Part shown: positions 11,771-20,424 of the stretch, one piece after another
Numbering within the stretch: the stretch's first letter is position 1
How the letters are laid out: each line of letters starts with the position of its first letter
Source: Shinisaurus crocodilurus
Lineage: Eukaryota > Chordata > Lepidosauria > Squamata > Shinisauridae
DNA length: 64,000 bases
Direction of reading: 5' to 3'
NCBI GenBank assembly: GCA_021292165.1
Contig: CM037880.1
Coordinates: 28,852,232-28,916,231, forward strand
The notes under the pieces: model-generated
The model's input: only the letters and a program-made list of their open reading frames with translations
Told to the model about the DNA's origin: nothing
The model's database searches: none
Program-made: the position numbers and the translations under genes

Positions 11771-12792
11771 TTAACTAGAGGTGTGAAAGCTTGGGGAAAA
11801 AACAATGGAAAAACAGTGGGGGGGATGACCAGAAAAATTTGGAAAAAACACATCCTCCACCCCAATTTCCAAAAATCCCAGAGGGAAAAAAGATTAAAAA
11901 AACATTTCATTTTGTTTATTTAAATCCATTTTCTTTTCCATTTTTCTGGTGTTTCCCATGGACTTCATATCTCTAATTTTAATGCCAATAGGTCAGAGCA
12001 GGTCAGAGGATACCCCCTCCCCCCCACACACCTATACAGGTTTCTGGACCAGGTCTGTTTGCTGATTCAAACTAGGAGTCTCTGGCTTTGCTGAGATTGC
12101 TTTAGCCTTTCCTGGCTTTCCTCTCAACTTAACAGCGGCCCACTCTGATAAACAGCTCCTGCTCAAGCTACCTCCTGCTCTTTCTGCAAACCTTACATCA
12201 AAACCATTTCTCCGGAATGACCCAAGCCTCACCCTGCCTTCACCTCCATCACCACCTGACTCCTCCCTTATGCCATGTTTGCTATCAGTGTCTGAACTCT
12301 CACCACTTTGGCCACCCTTTCACGTTTACTTAAGTCGCTGATGGCTATCGGGATCTGCTTTAACATTAGTCACGGTTGATGCAGGTGTTTAAACAAACCC
12401 TACCGTGAGAAAGTGATCCCGCTAATTGTGTGGGCAACTTGTACCATTGTGCATCTATGTATAGAGTGCGCTTATTCCGTGGCTTAAAGTGCAGTGTTTT
12501 ATTGTGCAGCAAACATGCTCATTGCAGAACAAAATGTCAAACTATGAAAAGAGCATTGAAATCATGCTGCTTTATCTCTTGGCAGTGGGAGCAGGGGACG
12601 ATGACCGCTCAAGCAGTAGCTTCAATAGGTGCTATCGTGCAAAGGGAACTGTCGTTGTCTACTTACTTCTGGGTGCTTGAAATGGTCCTTGTCTCTTATG
12701 TGGCCATCTTGGAATCTAACACTTTAACCCAAAGCACACATTACTTTCAAGATGTGCCTAGCAGCTAGGTCTTTTTTCTTCTTTAGCTAGAA

Positions 12793-13114
12793 CAGGGATG
12801 TTGAAGCCCAGGCCTGCCCGTCAGATCCGGCCCACCTGGGGTCGCAATCCGGCCGGCCAGGGTTCACCACCCCCCTCTCCCTGGTCCCACCCCCCTTTCC
12901 CCTGACCCCTGACCATTTGGTGGTTTCCCAGATGTTGTGCAATTTCTCCCCCATTCAGTAAGGTTGAAACAAGGCTCAGTTACTGACAGTCAGAGGTTTA
13001 AGCTAAAATATGCTGGTGTTTCTGGCCTCGCCCACCACTGGAATGTCGTCGTCGTCCCCCTTTTCTGAAATTGAATTTGGCCCTCAGGCTGAAAGAGATT
13101 CAAACCCCACCACT
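12793..13114 (-). mobile_element. hAT-like MITE, family D
   Basis: Reverse orientation of the same family (GACCATTTGGTGGTTTCC, TTAAGCTAAAATATGCTGGT, GCTGAAAGAGATTCAAACCC). Ends are partly eroded. Confidence 0.75.
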
Positions 13115-13330
13115 AAGGTAACTGCAAGGCAGGATGGAGCCCTAGCAAGTGGAGTAGGGGGGCTTTAACCATTCTGGATCACCCACTATGGCTGCAATTT
13201 ATAGTGCTAAATGGTGATCCATTTACTTCAAATAGTGATCCATTTGCTAGCTATATCCTTAACATAATGTGTGCTTTCGCCCTAATATGCTTTCAGTTAC
13301 ACTGGCTGCCGGTCATTTTCGGAGCGCATG

Positions 13331-13474
13331 AAGCTGTCTTATGCTGAGGGAGTCCATCTAGGACAGCACTGTTTACTCAGACAGCCAGCGGCTCTCCAGC
13401 TTACAAGCAGAAAAAGAGATTTGCCACCATGCCACCTGTGGGCCTTTAACGGGAGATGCCAAGGCTTGAACCTC
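13331..13474 (-). mobile_element. tRNA-Ala-type SINE, eroded
   Basis: AGCTGTCTTATGCTGAGGGA, CCAGCGGCTCTCCAG and GGGAGATGCCAAGGCTTGAA follow the minus-strand order of the family. The tRNA A-box end is lost where the next SINE starts. Confidence 0.6.
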
Positions 13475-13850
13475 AGAGCCAGTGTGGTGCAGTGGTTAGA
13501 GCAGGGCTCTCCAACCTTGGGTCCCCAGATGTTGCTGGCCTACAGCTCCCAACATACCCAGCCAGCATGGCTAATGGCAAGGGATTCTGGGAGCTGTAGT
13601 CCAGCAACATCTGGGGACCCAAGGTTGGGGAGCCCTGGGTTAGAGTGTTGGACTAAGACCGGGGAGACCCTGGTTCAAATGCCCACTCATCTACAAAGCT
13701 CGCCGGCTGACTTTGAACCAGTCACTATCTCTAGGCCTAGACTACCTCACAGGGTTGCTGTGAGGATAAAATGGGAGGGAGAACCTTGAGCTCCTTGAAG
13801 AAAATGGGATATAAATGGAATGAATGAATGGAGGAATGAATGGGATCTTC
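13475..13850 (+). mobile_element. tRNA-derived SINE, split by MITE at 13502-13637
   Basis: GAGCCAGTGTGGTGCAGTGG, then after the MITE GTTCAAATGCCCACTC (B box), CCTCACAGGGTTGCTGTGAG and a GAATGAATGG tail. It belongs to the same family as 13875 and 41402. Confidence 0.8.
13502..13637 (+). mobile_element. Palindromic hAT MITE, family A, inside a SINE
   Basis: 136 bp, same ends as the copy at 3281. The perfect 8-bp duplication GGTTAGAG (13494-13501 and 13638-13645) lies in the tRNA-like head of the SINE starting at about 13475, proving insertion into that SINE. Confidence 0.93.
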
Positions 13851-13874
13851 TGCATGGCACCTCCCTAAAACCAC

Positions 13875-14083
13875 AGCCAGTGTGGTATAGTGGTTAGAGT
13901 GTGGGGCTGGTGACCCGGATTCTAGTCCCCACTCGGCCATAAAGCCCATTGGGTGACTTTGGGCCAGTCACTGACTCTCAGCCTGACCTACCTCACAGGG
14001 TTGTTGTGAGGATAAAATGGAGAGGAGGAGGACTATGTAAGCCACCGTGGATTTGTTGCAAGTGGGAAAAGGCAGCATATAAA

Positions 14084-14131
<48 letters not shown>

Positions 14132-14133
14132 TA
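13875..14133 (+). mobile_element. tRNA-derived SINE with (ATT)n tail
   Basis: AGCCAGTGTGGTATAGTGGT, B-box GATTCTAGTCCCCACTC, conserved GGTGACTTTGGGCCAGTCAC, CCTCACAGGGTTGTTGTGAG, and a 3' LINE-like end. The tail is an (ATT)n microsatellite of about 16 units (14084-14133). Confidence 0.85.
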
Positions 14134-14139
14134 TTCCAC

Positions 14140-14314
14140 TGGATGCTGTCAGCTAAGCAGCTGGGACATGTCTATGCCATTACTGTTTACTGTGGCTGGT
14201 GGCGGCTCCCCAGGGTCTTATGGGGAGTGGGGTTTCTTTTCCAGCTTTGCTTCCTGAGACCCTCTTAAATGGGGATGCCAAGGACGGAACGTGGAACTTT
14301 CTACATGCAAGGTT
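14140..14314 (-). mobile_element. tRNA-Ala-type SINE, outer layer of the nest (first part)
   Basis: Read on the minus strand it matches the tRNA-Ala-derived SINE: B-box-like GGAACGTGGAACTTTCTACA region with GGGGATGCCAAGGACGGAAC, preceded by the diagnostic GGCTGGTGGCGGCTCCCCAG block. The remaining A-box end (CTAACTATGGGCTCGCCTCC) resumes at 23836, after the MITE right arm. Confidence 0.6.
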
Positions 14315-14404
14315 CATGCCTTCCCCAACCTGACGCCCTCCAGATGTTTTGGACTGCATCTCCCACCATTGGCAACCACTGGTCATGCTGCCTGGGGATA
14401 ATGG
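14315..14404 (+). mobile_element. Left half of a hAT MITE split by the gypsy element
   Basis: The sequence CCTTCCCCAACCTGACGCCC and CCAGATGTTTTGGACTGCAT match the left arm of the palindromic MITE seen at 2809-2940 and 5761-5895. It stops at ATAATGGGAG where gypsy gag begins. Confidence 0.75.
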
Positions 14405-14947
14405 GAGGAGGAGTGGCAGAGGACCGAAAAGGTGATGAAGCACGAGCGCGAGATGATGGAGCATCAGTGCGAGGTGCTGCGCATGAAGCTGGAGTTGGCT
14501 CGCCTGGGGGCCTCAACGACCGTCGCCGACTCGTCCCCCCAACCCCGACCCTCCTCCTGGGACCGCAAGTTGTTTCCCGTATACCAACTCGACCAGGACC
14601 CAATGACCTTCTTCACCCTGTTTGAAACCACCTGCCGGGATGAGATGGTGCCTGAATCCCGCTGGATGGCGATCCTGCGCACCCAGGTGAGACGGGAATT
14701 GGCGGAGCTGCTGGGGCTAATGGTTCAAAAGGGCCCCATAGACTATGAGACATTTAAAAGGGCTGTCCGGCAGAGGTTTGCGCTCACGGCTGAGCGCTGC
14801 CGGCTGAAGTTCCGCCAGGGGCAGCCTCGGCAGGGGGAAACCTACAGAACTTGGTGGGCAAGACTGGGGCAGGCCTGGGACGCCTGGCTAGATGCCACCG
14901 GGCAGCAGGGCTGGGAGAAGTTGCGGGAGTTGATGATCCTAGAATAG
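14405..14947 (+). pseudogene. Gag, N-terminal and SCAN-like capsid part, ends at in-frame TAG
   Basis: The frame is open from the MITE junction (EEEWQRTEKVMKHEREMMEH) through a coiled-coil-like start rich in Glu, Arg and Leu. A capsid-like region follows (KLFPVYQLDQDPMTFFTLFE, then FKRAVRQRFALT). The last part (WARLGQAWDAWLD, WEKLRELMILE) followed, after the TAG at 14945-14947, by FYATLPEDLTTAVCEWEPAT resembles the SCAN domain of vertebrate zinc-finger proteins. That domain is known to derive from a Gmr1-like gag. The stop falls inside this SCAN-like core, and the same frame continues afterwards. The true gag start is missing, so the first methionine seen is not necessarily original. Confidence 0.8.
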
Positions 14948-15964
14948 TTCTACGCAACCCTCCCTGAAGACCTCACCACCGCTGTCTGCGAATGGGAGCC
15001 CGCCACTGGCTTGGAAGCCTCCCGGTTAGCAGATGAGGTGGGGCTCTACCGGCAGTCCAAAACCAACTGGGCAGGGGTCCCTAACTGTCCCAGCAGCAAA
15101 GGGAGTGGAGATAAAGCCCCCACGAGGACCCAGAAGGAGGCGGGACTGAAGCCGAAAGGGGGCCCTTTCCCCAATACTGCCCCGAGGTCCAGTGGGTGCT
15201 TTAACTTCAACAAGCTGGGGCACATCAGGAAGAATTGCCCCAAGCTGCAGGGCAAGAAGACGGAACCGCGGGGACTACCGAGCAAGATGGGGCGGGTCGT
15301 TGCCCCCACCCCGACTCCTCGGGAGGAAGAGGGAGACGATTCCCCCACCCATTCTCAAGGGGAGGACTCCGACGACCCGGCGCAAGATCACCGCCGCTTG
15401 GGAGACAACCCGTCGGAGGTCGCTGCCCAAGCCTCACTTCTACGGATTGTGTCCCCGGAGCAGATGCGCTGGAGCCAGAGCCAATTCTGTGAGTCAATTT
15501 GGGTTAATGATGTTCCCTATATGGGTTACCGGGACACGGGGGCGGATGTGACAGCTCTGCCCCGGGGCAGTGTGCAAGCAACCCAGTTCTTGCAAGGGCG
15601 CACCTGTGCCATTAAGCCCTACAATTCCCCAGACATTGAAGTACCCTTGGCCCGAGTTCTGGTTAAATACCACGGGTGGGAAGGGGAGCTGGACGTGATC
15701 GTCCATGGACAAAAAGAGTGGGGGATTATCATTGGCAATGACTTAGCCTACCGGGTGGCTAAAATGGGGGTGGTGACATGCAGTCAGGCTAAGTGGCAGG
15801 CACAAGCAGGAGCGGAACCTCCGTCGTCCCTGATTCCGGAGCCGGAACAGCCACCGCCACCGCCGGGGCCAAGGGCGGGGGAGTTGACCCAAAACCCCAA
15901 CGAGGGCGCCCCGCTGATACCCATCACCCTGGACGCCACTCCCGCCTTCCAGCAAGCCCAATGA
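14948..15964 (+). pseudogene. Gag C-terminus, zinc knuckle and retropepsin-like protease
   Basis: This continues the gag frame after the stop. Near 15190-15240 it has a CCHC-like knuckle (CFNFNKLGHIRKNC) in which the position of the second cysteine is phenylalanine, so the finger is probably broken in this copy. A Pro/Asp/Glu-rich linker follows. The protease lies at about 15490-15760: active-site YRDTGADVTALP (D-T-G-A) and downstream GIIIGNDL, the flap-distal hydrophobic-G motif of retroviral-type aspartic proteases. The frame closes at TGA 15962-15964. Integrase restarts in another frame, so at least one indel lies between about 15960 and 16110, where EIFYWDNGTLYLRVHPQAGD is readable in a third frame. 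Confidence 0.82.
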
Positions 15965-16095
15965 GATGAATCCCTCTCTGCAGAGCTGTCGTGCGGGGGT
16001 TGTCCCTCGCCCGGTCACTGGATTGACCCCTCCCCCAGAAATATTCTACTGGGACAACGGGACTCTCTACCTGCGAGTTCACCCCCAGGCAGGGG

Positions 16096-17823
16096 ATGGG
16101 GCAGGGACAACCTAGGCGGCAACTAGTGGTTTCCCAAGCGTATCGGGCTGCCGTCCTTCAACTTGCTCACGATGCGGCATGGGGGGGGCACCTGGGGCAA
16201 AAGCGGACCCTGTCCCGGGTGATTGCTGGCTTCTACTGGCCAATGGTGACCAATGAAGTGAGGGAATATTGCCAGACCTGCGACATATGCCAGCGGGTGG
16301 GACATAACCGAGACCACCCCAGAGCCTTATTGCAGCCGCTGCCCGTGGTGAGCACCCCGTTCGAGCGGGTGGGGATGGACATCGTGGGGCCCCTGAACCC
16401 CCCCACGAAAACTGGAAATAAATTCATTTTGACCGTCATTGACTTTGCGACACACTACGCGGAAGCGTTTGCCTTGTCCTCCATCTCCGCCAGCCATCTC
16501 GCTACGACTTTGCTCTCTCTCTTTGCCCGCCTAGGAATGCCCCATACTATTGTCTCGGACTGTGGTCCTGGGTTTGTGTCCAAGCTGTTCCAAAAAATGT
16601 GGGAGTTGGGCGGCGTTGCACACCTAACCTCAGTGCCTTATCACCACGAAACCAATGGACTCATTGAGCGGTTCAACCAGACTCTGGGGAAGATGATCCG
16701 CGCCTATGCCTCTCAGCATCCGGGAGATTGGGACCAGGCACTGCCTTACTTACTGTTTGCCTACCGAGACGCCCCCCAAGAAAGTTTGGGGTACTCCCCA
16801 AATGAGCTCATGTTTGGACTGGAGCTGCGGGGACCCCTGGCATTACTACAGGCAGAGTGGGAGGGGGGCATAGCGGCTACACCCATGCCCGTACACGCCT
16901 TCATGCAGCGGCTGCAAAACACCCTTCGCGAGGTCCGGCAGACCGCACAGCAGCACCTGAGGGCAGCCCAAGTGCAACAGAGTGAGTGGTACAACAGGAC
17001 AGTGGTACCCCGGTCCTTTGAAGTTGGGGAAAAGGTGCTGGTCCTGAGGCCCCTCAAGACTGACAAGCTGTGCCTAAAATGGGATGGGCCAGCCGTGGTG
17101 ACCGAGCGGGTGGGGGAGGTCAACTATAAAGTCATTTTTCCGGACCGCCCCACAATGTACAAACTGTACCATGTAAATTCATTGAAATTGTATCATGCTA
17201 GAAATGCCAGTGTGATGAGTATGCATGCATGTACGGAAGAAGGTCTGTTGGATGGGGATCTGCTGGGGGAATGGGAACAAGAGGGAGGGGGGCTGGAAGC
17301 ACTCGAATTGTCCCCCTCACTGTCTGAAACCCAACAAGCCGAGGTACGGGCACTGTTAGAAGACTTCGCCCCCATGTTCTCAGACCATCCGGGTCGGACC
17401 CCCCTCGTACAACATTCCATCCTCACGGGGGACAGTCCGCCCATCCAGTCCCCCCCGTACCGCGCTGTGGGTCCCCATGCTGAATCCATTGCCAAAGAAG
17501 TGCAAGCAATGTTAGAGCTAGGCGTCATTGAACCTAGCTCCAGTCCCTGGTCGTCCCCAATCGTGTTGGTAGCTAAGAAGGATGGGGGGGTGCGCTTCTG
17601 CGTGGACTATAGGAAGGTGAACCGGGTGACTGTCCCCGACCCCTACCCCATCCCGAACATGGATGTTCTGCTAGAACGGCTAGGGCGGGCCAAATATATC
17701 ACCACCCTGGATCTGACCAAGGGCTACTGGCAAGTTCCCTTGGATCCCGATGCGATGTTGAAGTCAGCTTTTGTCACCCACCTGGGGCTGTTCCATTTCA
17801 CTGCCCTCCCTTTTGGGGTCTGA
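16096..17823 (+). pseudogene. Pol: integrase followed by N-terminal half of reverse transcriptase
   Basis: The 575-codon open stretch starts with an H2C2 zinc-binding domain (H25, H32, C62, C65). The DD35E catalytic core is complete: D95 in MDIVGPL, D155 in IVSDCGPGF and E191 in NGLIERFN, exactly 35 residues after D155. A GPY/F-like module (KLCLKWDGPAVVTERVGEVN) follows at about residues 330-360. From about residue 420 comes Ty3-type RT: LGVIEPSSSPWSSPIVLVAK, VRFCVDYRKVN, ITTLDLTKGYWQVPL and LPFGV. A TGA at 17821-17823 interrupts RT just after LPFGV; the frame is otherwise continuous with the next piece. Integrase upstream of RT in one reading frame is direct evidence for the Gmr1-type order. 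Confidence 0.9.
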
Positions 17824-18792
17824 AATGGACCCGCGACCTTCCAGAGACTGGTTAACGGGCTCCTAAATGGGTTAGGGGAGTTCGCCTGTGCCTACTTGGA
17901 TGACATTGCCATCTTTAGCTCCACTTGGGAGCAACACTTAGAACATGTCCGCACCGTTTTCCATAAGATCCGTCAAGCCGGATTAACAGTGAAGGCAAAA
18001 AAATGCCAGGTCGGGTTGGGGGAGGTCGAGTACCTCGGACATAGAGTGGGGGGGGGGCAACATCAAACCCCTAGAAGCCAAGATCGAATCAGTAAAAAAC
18101 TGGCCCCAACCTCAGATGAAAAAGCAGGTCCAAGCCTTCCTCGGGCTAGCTGGCTATTACAAGAAGTTTGTGCCTCATTTCAGCCAGCTGGCTGCCTCCC
18201 TCACGGATCATTTTACACCCCTAGAAGAAGGTGTAAAAAGCAGTACCCGACCAAGATCCAGTGGTCGGAAGCCTGCCAACGTGCGTTCGATGGGCTGAAA
18301 GCCTGCCTGGTCGCAGCCCCCATCTTACGAGCACCCTATTTCGATGCCCCCTTTGTCCTACAAACTGATGCCTCCGAGGCAGGGATGGGGGCTGTCCTGC
18401 TACAGGAAAGCGAGGATCAGGGGTTGTTCCCGGTTTCCTACCTCAGTAAGAAACTCCTGCCCTGGGAACGCAGTTTGGCCACCGTAGAGAAAGAATGCCT
18501 TGCAGTGGTATGGGCAATTACCAAACTCCGGCCCTACTTGTGGGGGCGGCCCTTCAAAATGCAAACTGATCACTCCCCCCTGTGCTGGCTTGACCAGGTG
18601 AAGGGCTCCAACCAGAAACTTCTCAGATGGAGCTTGGCGCTGCAAGACTTTGATTTCTCAGTCGAGCATATCAAGGGCAGCGCCAACATCCTGGCCGACG
18701 GGTTGTCCCGGGCTTTCTCTCAAGAAGAAGGTAGATGGAGATTGGGATGGGCAGAAATCCCAATCCCATCTTCCCCAAAAGGGGGGATGTGA
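17824..18792 (+). pseudogene. Pol: RT C-terminal half and RNase H, with two frameshifts
   Basis: After the TGA the same frame reads NGPATFQRLVNGLLNGLG and the RT catalytic box YLDDIAIFS (about 17895-17925). The frame breaks near a G-run at 18048-18057. The thumb/connection region (QVQAFLGLAGYYKKFVPHFS) is then read in another frame until an A-run at about 18233-18240, where the original frame returns. RNase H follows with LQTDASEAGMGAVLLQES, the glutamate helix TVEKECLAVVWAI, MQTDHSPLCWL and the terminal LADGLSRAF, so its acidic residues are all present. The frame ends with a TGA at 18790-18792, three bases inside the LTR. Both shifts sit in homopolymers, which suits replication slippage, but assembly error cannot be excluded. 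Confidence 0.85.
18777..18787 (+). promoter_or_regulatory. Polypurine tract of the LTR element
   Basis: AAAAGGGGGGA directly precedes the TGTGAAGAG start of the LTR and lies just after the RNase H coding region. This is the normal place for the plus-strand primer of an LTR retrotransposon. Confidence 0.75.
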
Positions 18793-19189
18793 AGAGAAAG
18801 CCATAGCCCCCCCCCCCGTATATGCACACATACCGCAAGATAGCATCAGACACCCAAGAATCACAATAGGAGTCATTAACATGCCCCCTGGCAAGTCCCT
18901 GGTCTGGCAGCCGAAGGAGCTGTGGAATATTCATTCCCAGGTGTTGGATAGAAGAAAGGAACAGCCAAAGACTCCTAGGCGCCGGGCAAACAAGAAAAAA
19001 CAGTCGTGCCAGGAGGGGGCACGACAAGAAGGAGGGGCCCCAACGGAGGGTATAAAGCCCAGGATCAGTGGCGGGAAAAGGGTTGTTGGTCGTGAGGCAG
19101 CAAGCTGCACGAAGGACTCCCAGCTGAGCAGGAGCACAACAGGAGAGAGGCTCCAGCTGTTTTTGGGACTGTGAAAAGGCAAGCAGGCT
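18788..19189 (+). mobile_element. 3' LTR, 5' part (U3 with TATA box)
   Basis: The LTR begins with TGTGAAGAGAAAG right after the polypurine tract. It carries a TATA box (TATAAAG) at 19051-19057. The boundary with the nested CR1 is not sharp; it is placed near 19190, where a GC-rich tract with a repeated GAGTTTGGCAGGGG begins. Without a second LTR copy in the window the boundary is an estimate. Confidence 0.65.
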
Positions 19190-19267
19190 CCCAGAGAGCG
19201 AGCGAACAGAGCGAGCGCACAGGAGTTTGGCAGGGGAGTTTGGCAGGGGAGGTCCAGGGGGAGGTCC

Positions 19268-19268
<1 letters not shown>

Positions 19269-19309
<41 letters not shown>

Positions 19310-19331
19310 AAATAAAATAAAAAAAAAAAAT
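19269..19331 (+). repeat. A-rich tract inside CR1 5' UTR
   Basis: About 45 A residues followed by AAATA-type repeats and TATATAGG lie between the GC-rich leader and ORF1. It looks like a retroposed A-tail embedded in the element. Confidence 0.8.
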
Positions 19332-19357
19332 ATATAGGAAGACAGAAACCGAGCACT

Positions 19358-20386
19358 ATGGAAGGAAAGGACTCAGCAGTGGTGGTGACCTGCAAGGGGT
19401 GTGCTATGTTTGTTTTCCTGCCGGAGATCGACATGGCCTACACGTGCAACAAGTGCAAGCTGGTCACGCTGTTGGAAGAAAAGGTCAGAGGACTGGAGCA
19501 GCAAGTGTCAACCCTCAGGAGCATAAGAGAAAGCGAGGAGTTCTTGGACAGAACGGTGGATCTACAGCACCAAAGCACAGTACAGGAGCCAGAAGGGCAA
19601 CGGCAGGATGAGGCGGAGTCGGAGACTGCTGAGGCAAGGGAAAATAACGCAGGGGGAACTCCCTGGAAAAGGGTGACTGTTAGGAGCACAAGAACTACAA
19701 GACACTCTGCGCCTGTGGAAGCAGTGGAGCTATGGAACCGCTTCCATGTACTTGAGGACGAGAGCAGAGGACAGCCTGCAGAGGACGGATTACCGGGCAC
19801 CCAACGTGATAGCGAGCAAGAGGCTGAGGGTCAGTCGAGTGGAGGCAATCAAGCCAAGGCCTACAGCAAGAGGAAGAGAAGAGTACTCATAGTGGGAGAC
19901 TCCCTCCTGCGGGGGATCGAAGCCAAAGTATGTCGCGAAGACCCATGGACTCGCCAGGTGTGCTGTCTCCCCGGAGCACGGATTAAGGATGTGTCAGAGC
20001 AGCTGCCGAGGCTCATGCAGCCCACCGACACATACCCCTTTCTTCTCTTCCACGTGGGTACAAATGATACTGCCAAGCGGAGTTACAAAGAAATCACGGC
20101 AGACTTTGAAGAGCTGGGAAGGGAACTCAAGAACTTCGGGGCCCAGATAGTTTTCTCATCCATCCTTCCAGTACTTGGAAGAGGCATAGAAAGGGAAAGA
20201 AAAATACTCCGAGTGAATGACTGGCTACGAAGGTGGAGCCGACGTGAGGGATTTGGATTCTGGGACCACGGGCTACACTTCCTGGAAGATGGACTGCTGG
20301 CAAAGGATGGGTTGCACCTCACAAGGACTGGGAAGAATGTGTTTGGCCACAGCATGAGGAACTTAATCAGGAGGGCTTTAAACTGA
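19358..20386 (+). CDS. CR1 ORF1: zinc-ribbon-like, coiled coil and SGNH esterase
   Basis: The 342-aa frame begins at the first ATG after the A-rich tract. Two CxxC pairs at C12/C15 and C30/C33 suggest a small zinc-binding head. A leucine/glutamate stretch at about 36-60 looks like a coiled coil. Residues 80-170 are polar and probably disordered. The C-terminal half is an SGNH-hydrolase domain: VGDSLLRG (nucleophile S182), VGTND (N236) and DGLHLTRTG (D317, H320). Esterase-type ORF1 proteins are known in CR1-clade LINEs; their role is thought to be RNA or membrane association rather than core catalysis. No stop or shift is seen. Confidence 0.88.
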   Translation: MEGKDSAVVVTCKGCAMFVFLPEIDMAYTCNKCKLVTLLEEKVRGLEQQVSTLRSIRESEEFLDRTVDLQHQSTVQEPEGQRQDEAESETAEARENNAGGTPWKRVTVRSTRTTRHSAPVEAVELWNRFHVLEDESRGQPAEDGLPGTQRDSEQEAEGQSSGGNQAKAYSKRKRRVLIVGDSLLRGIEAKVCREDPWTRQVCCLPGARIKDVSEQLPRLMQPTDTYPFLLFHVGTNDTAKRSYKEITADFEELGRELKNFGAQIVFSSILPVLGRGIERERKILRVNDWLRRWSRREGFGFWDHGLHFLEDGLLAKDGLHLTRTGKNVFGHSMRNLIRRALN

Positions 20387-20424
20387 ATCCAACAGGGGAG
20401 GGAGACATAAACTCGGGGGTACCA

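Noticed and set aside
13328..13789. Open frame of 153 codons on the plus strand
   Set aside because: It spans a SINE fragment, a family A MITE and another SINE; similar peptides recur at other MITE copies.
14432..14434. GTG at 14432 as start of gag
   Set aside because: The frame is open upstream to the MITE junction, so the real start was lost with the 5' end.
18931..19434. Minus-strand open frame with a long poly-Phe stretch
   Set aside because: It is the reverse translation of the A-rich tract and LTR of the retroelements.
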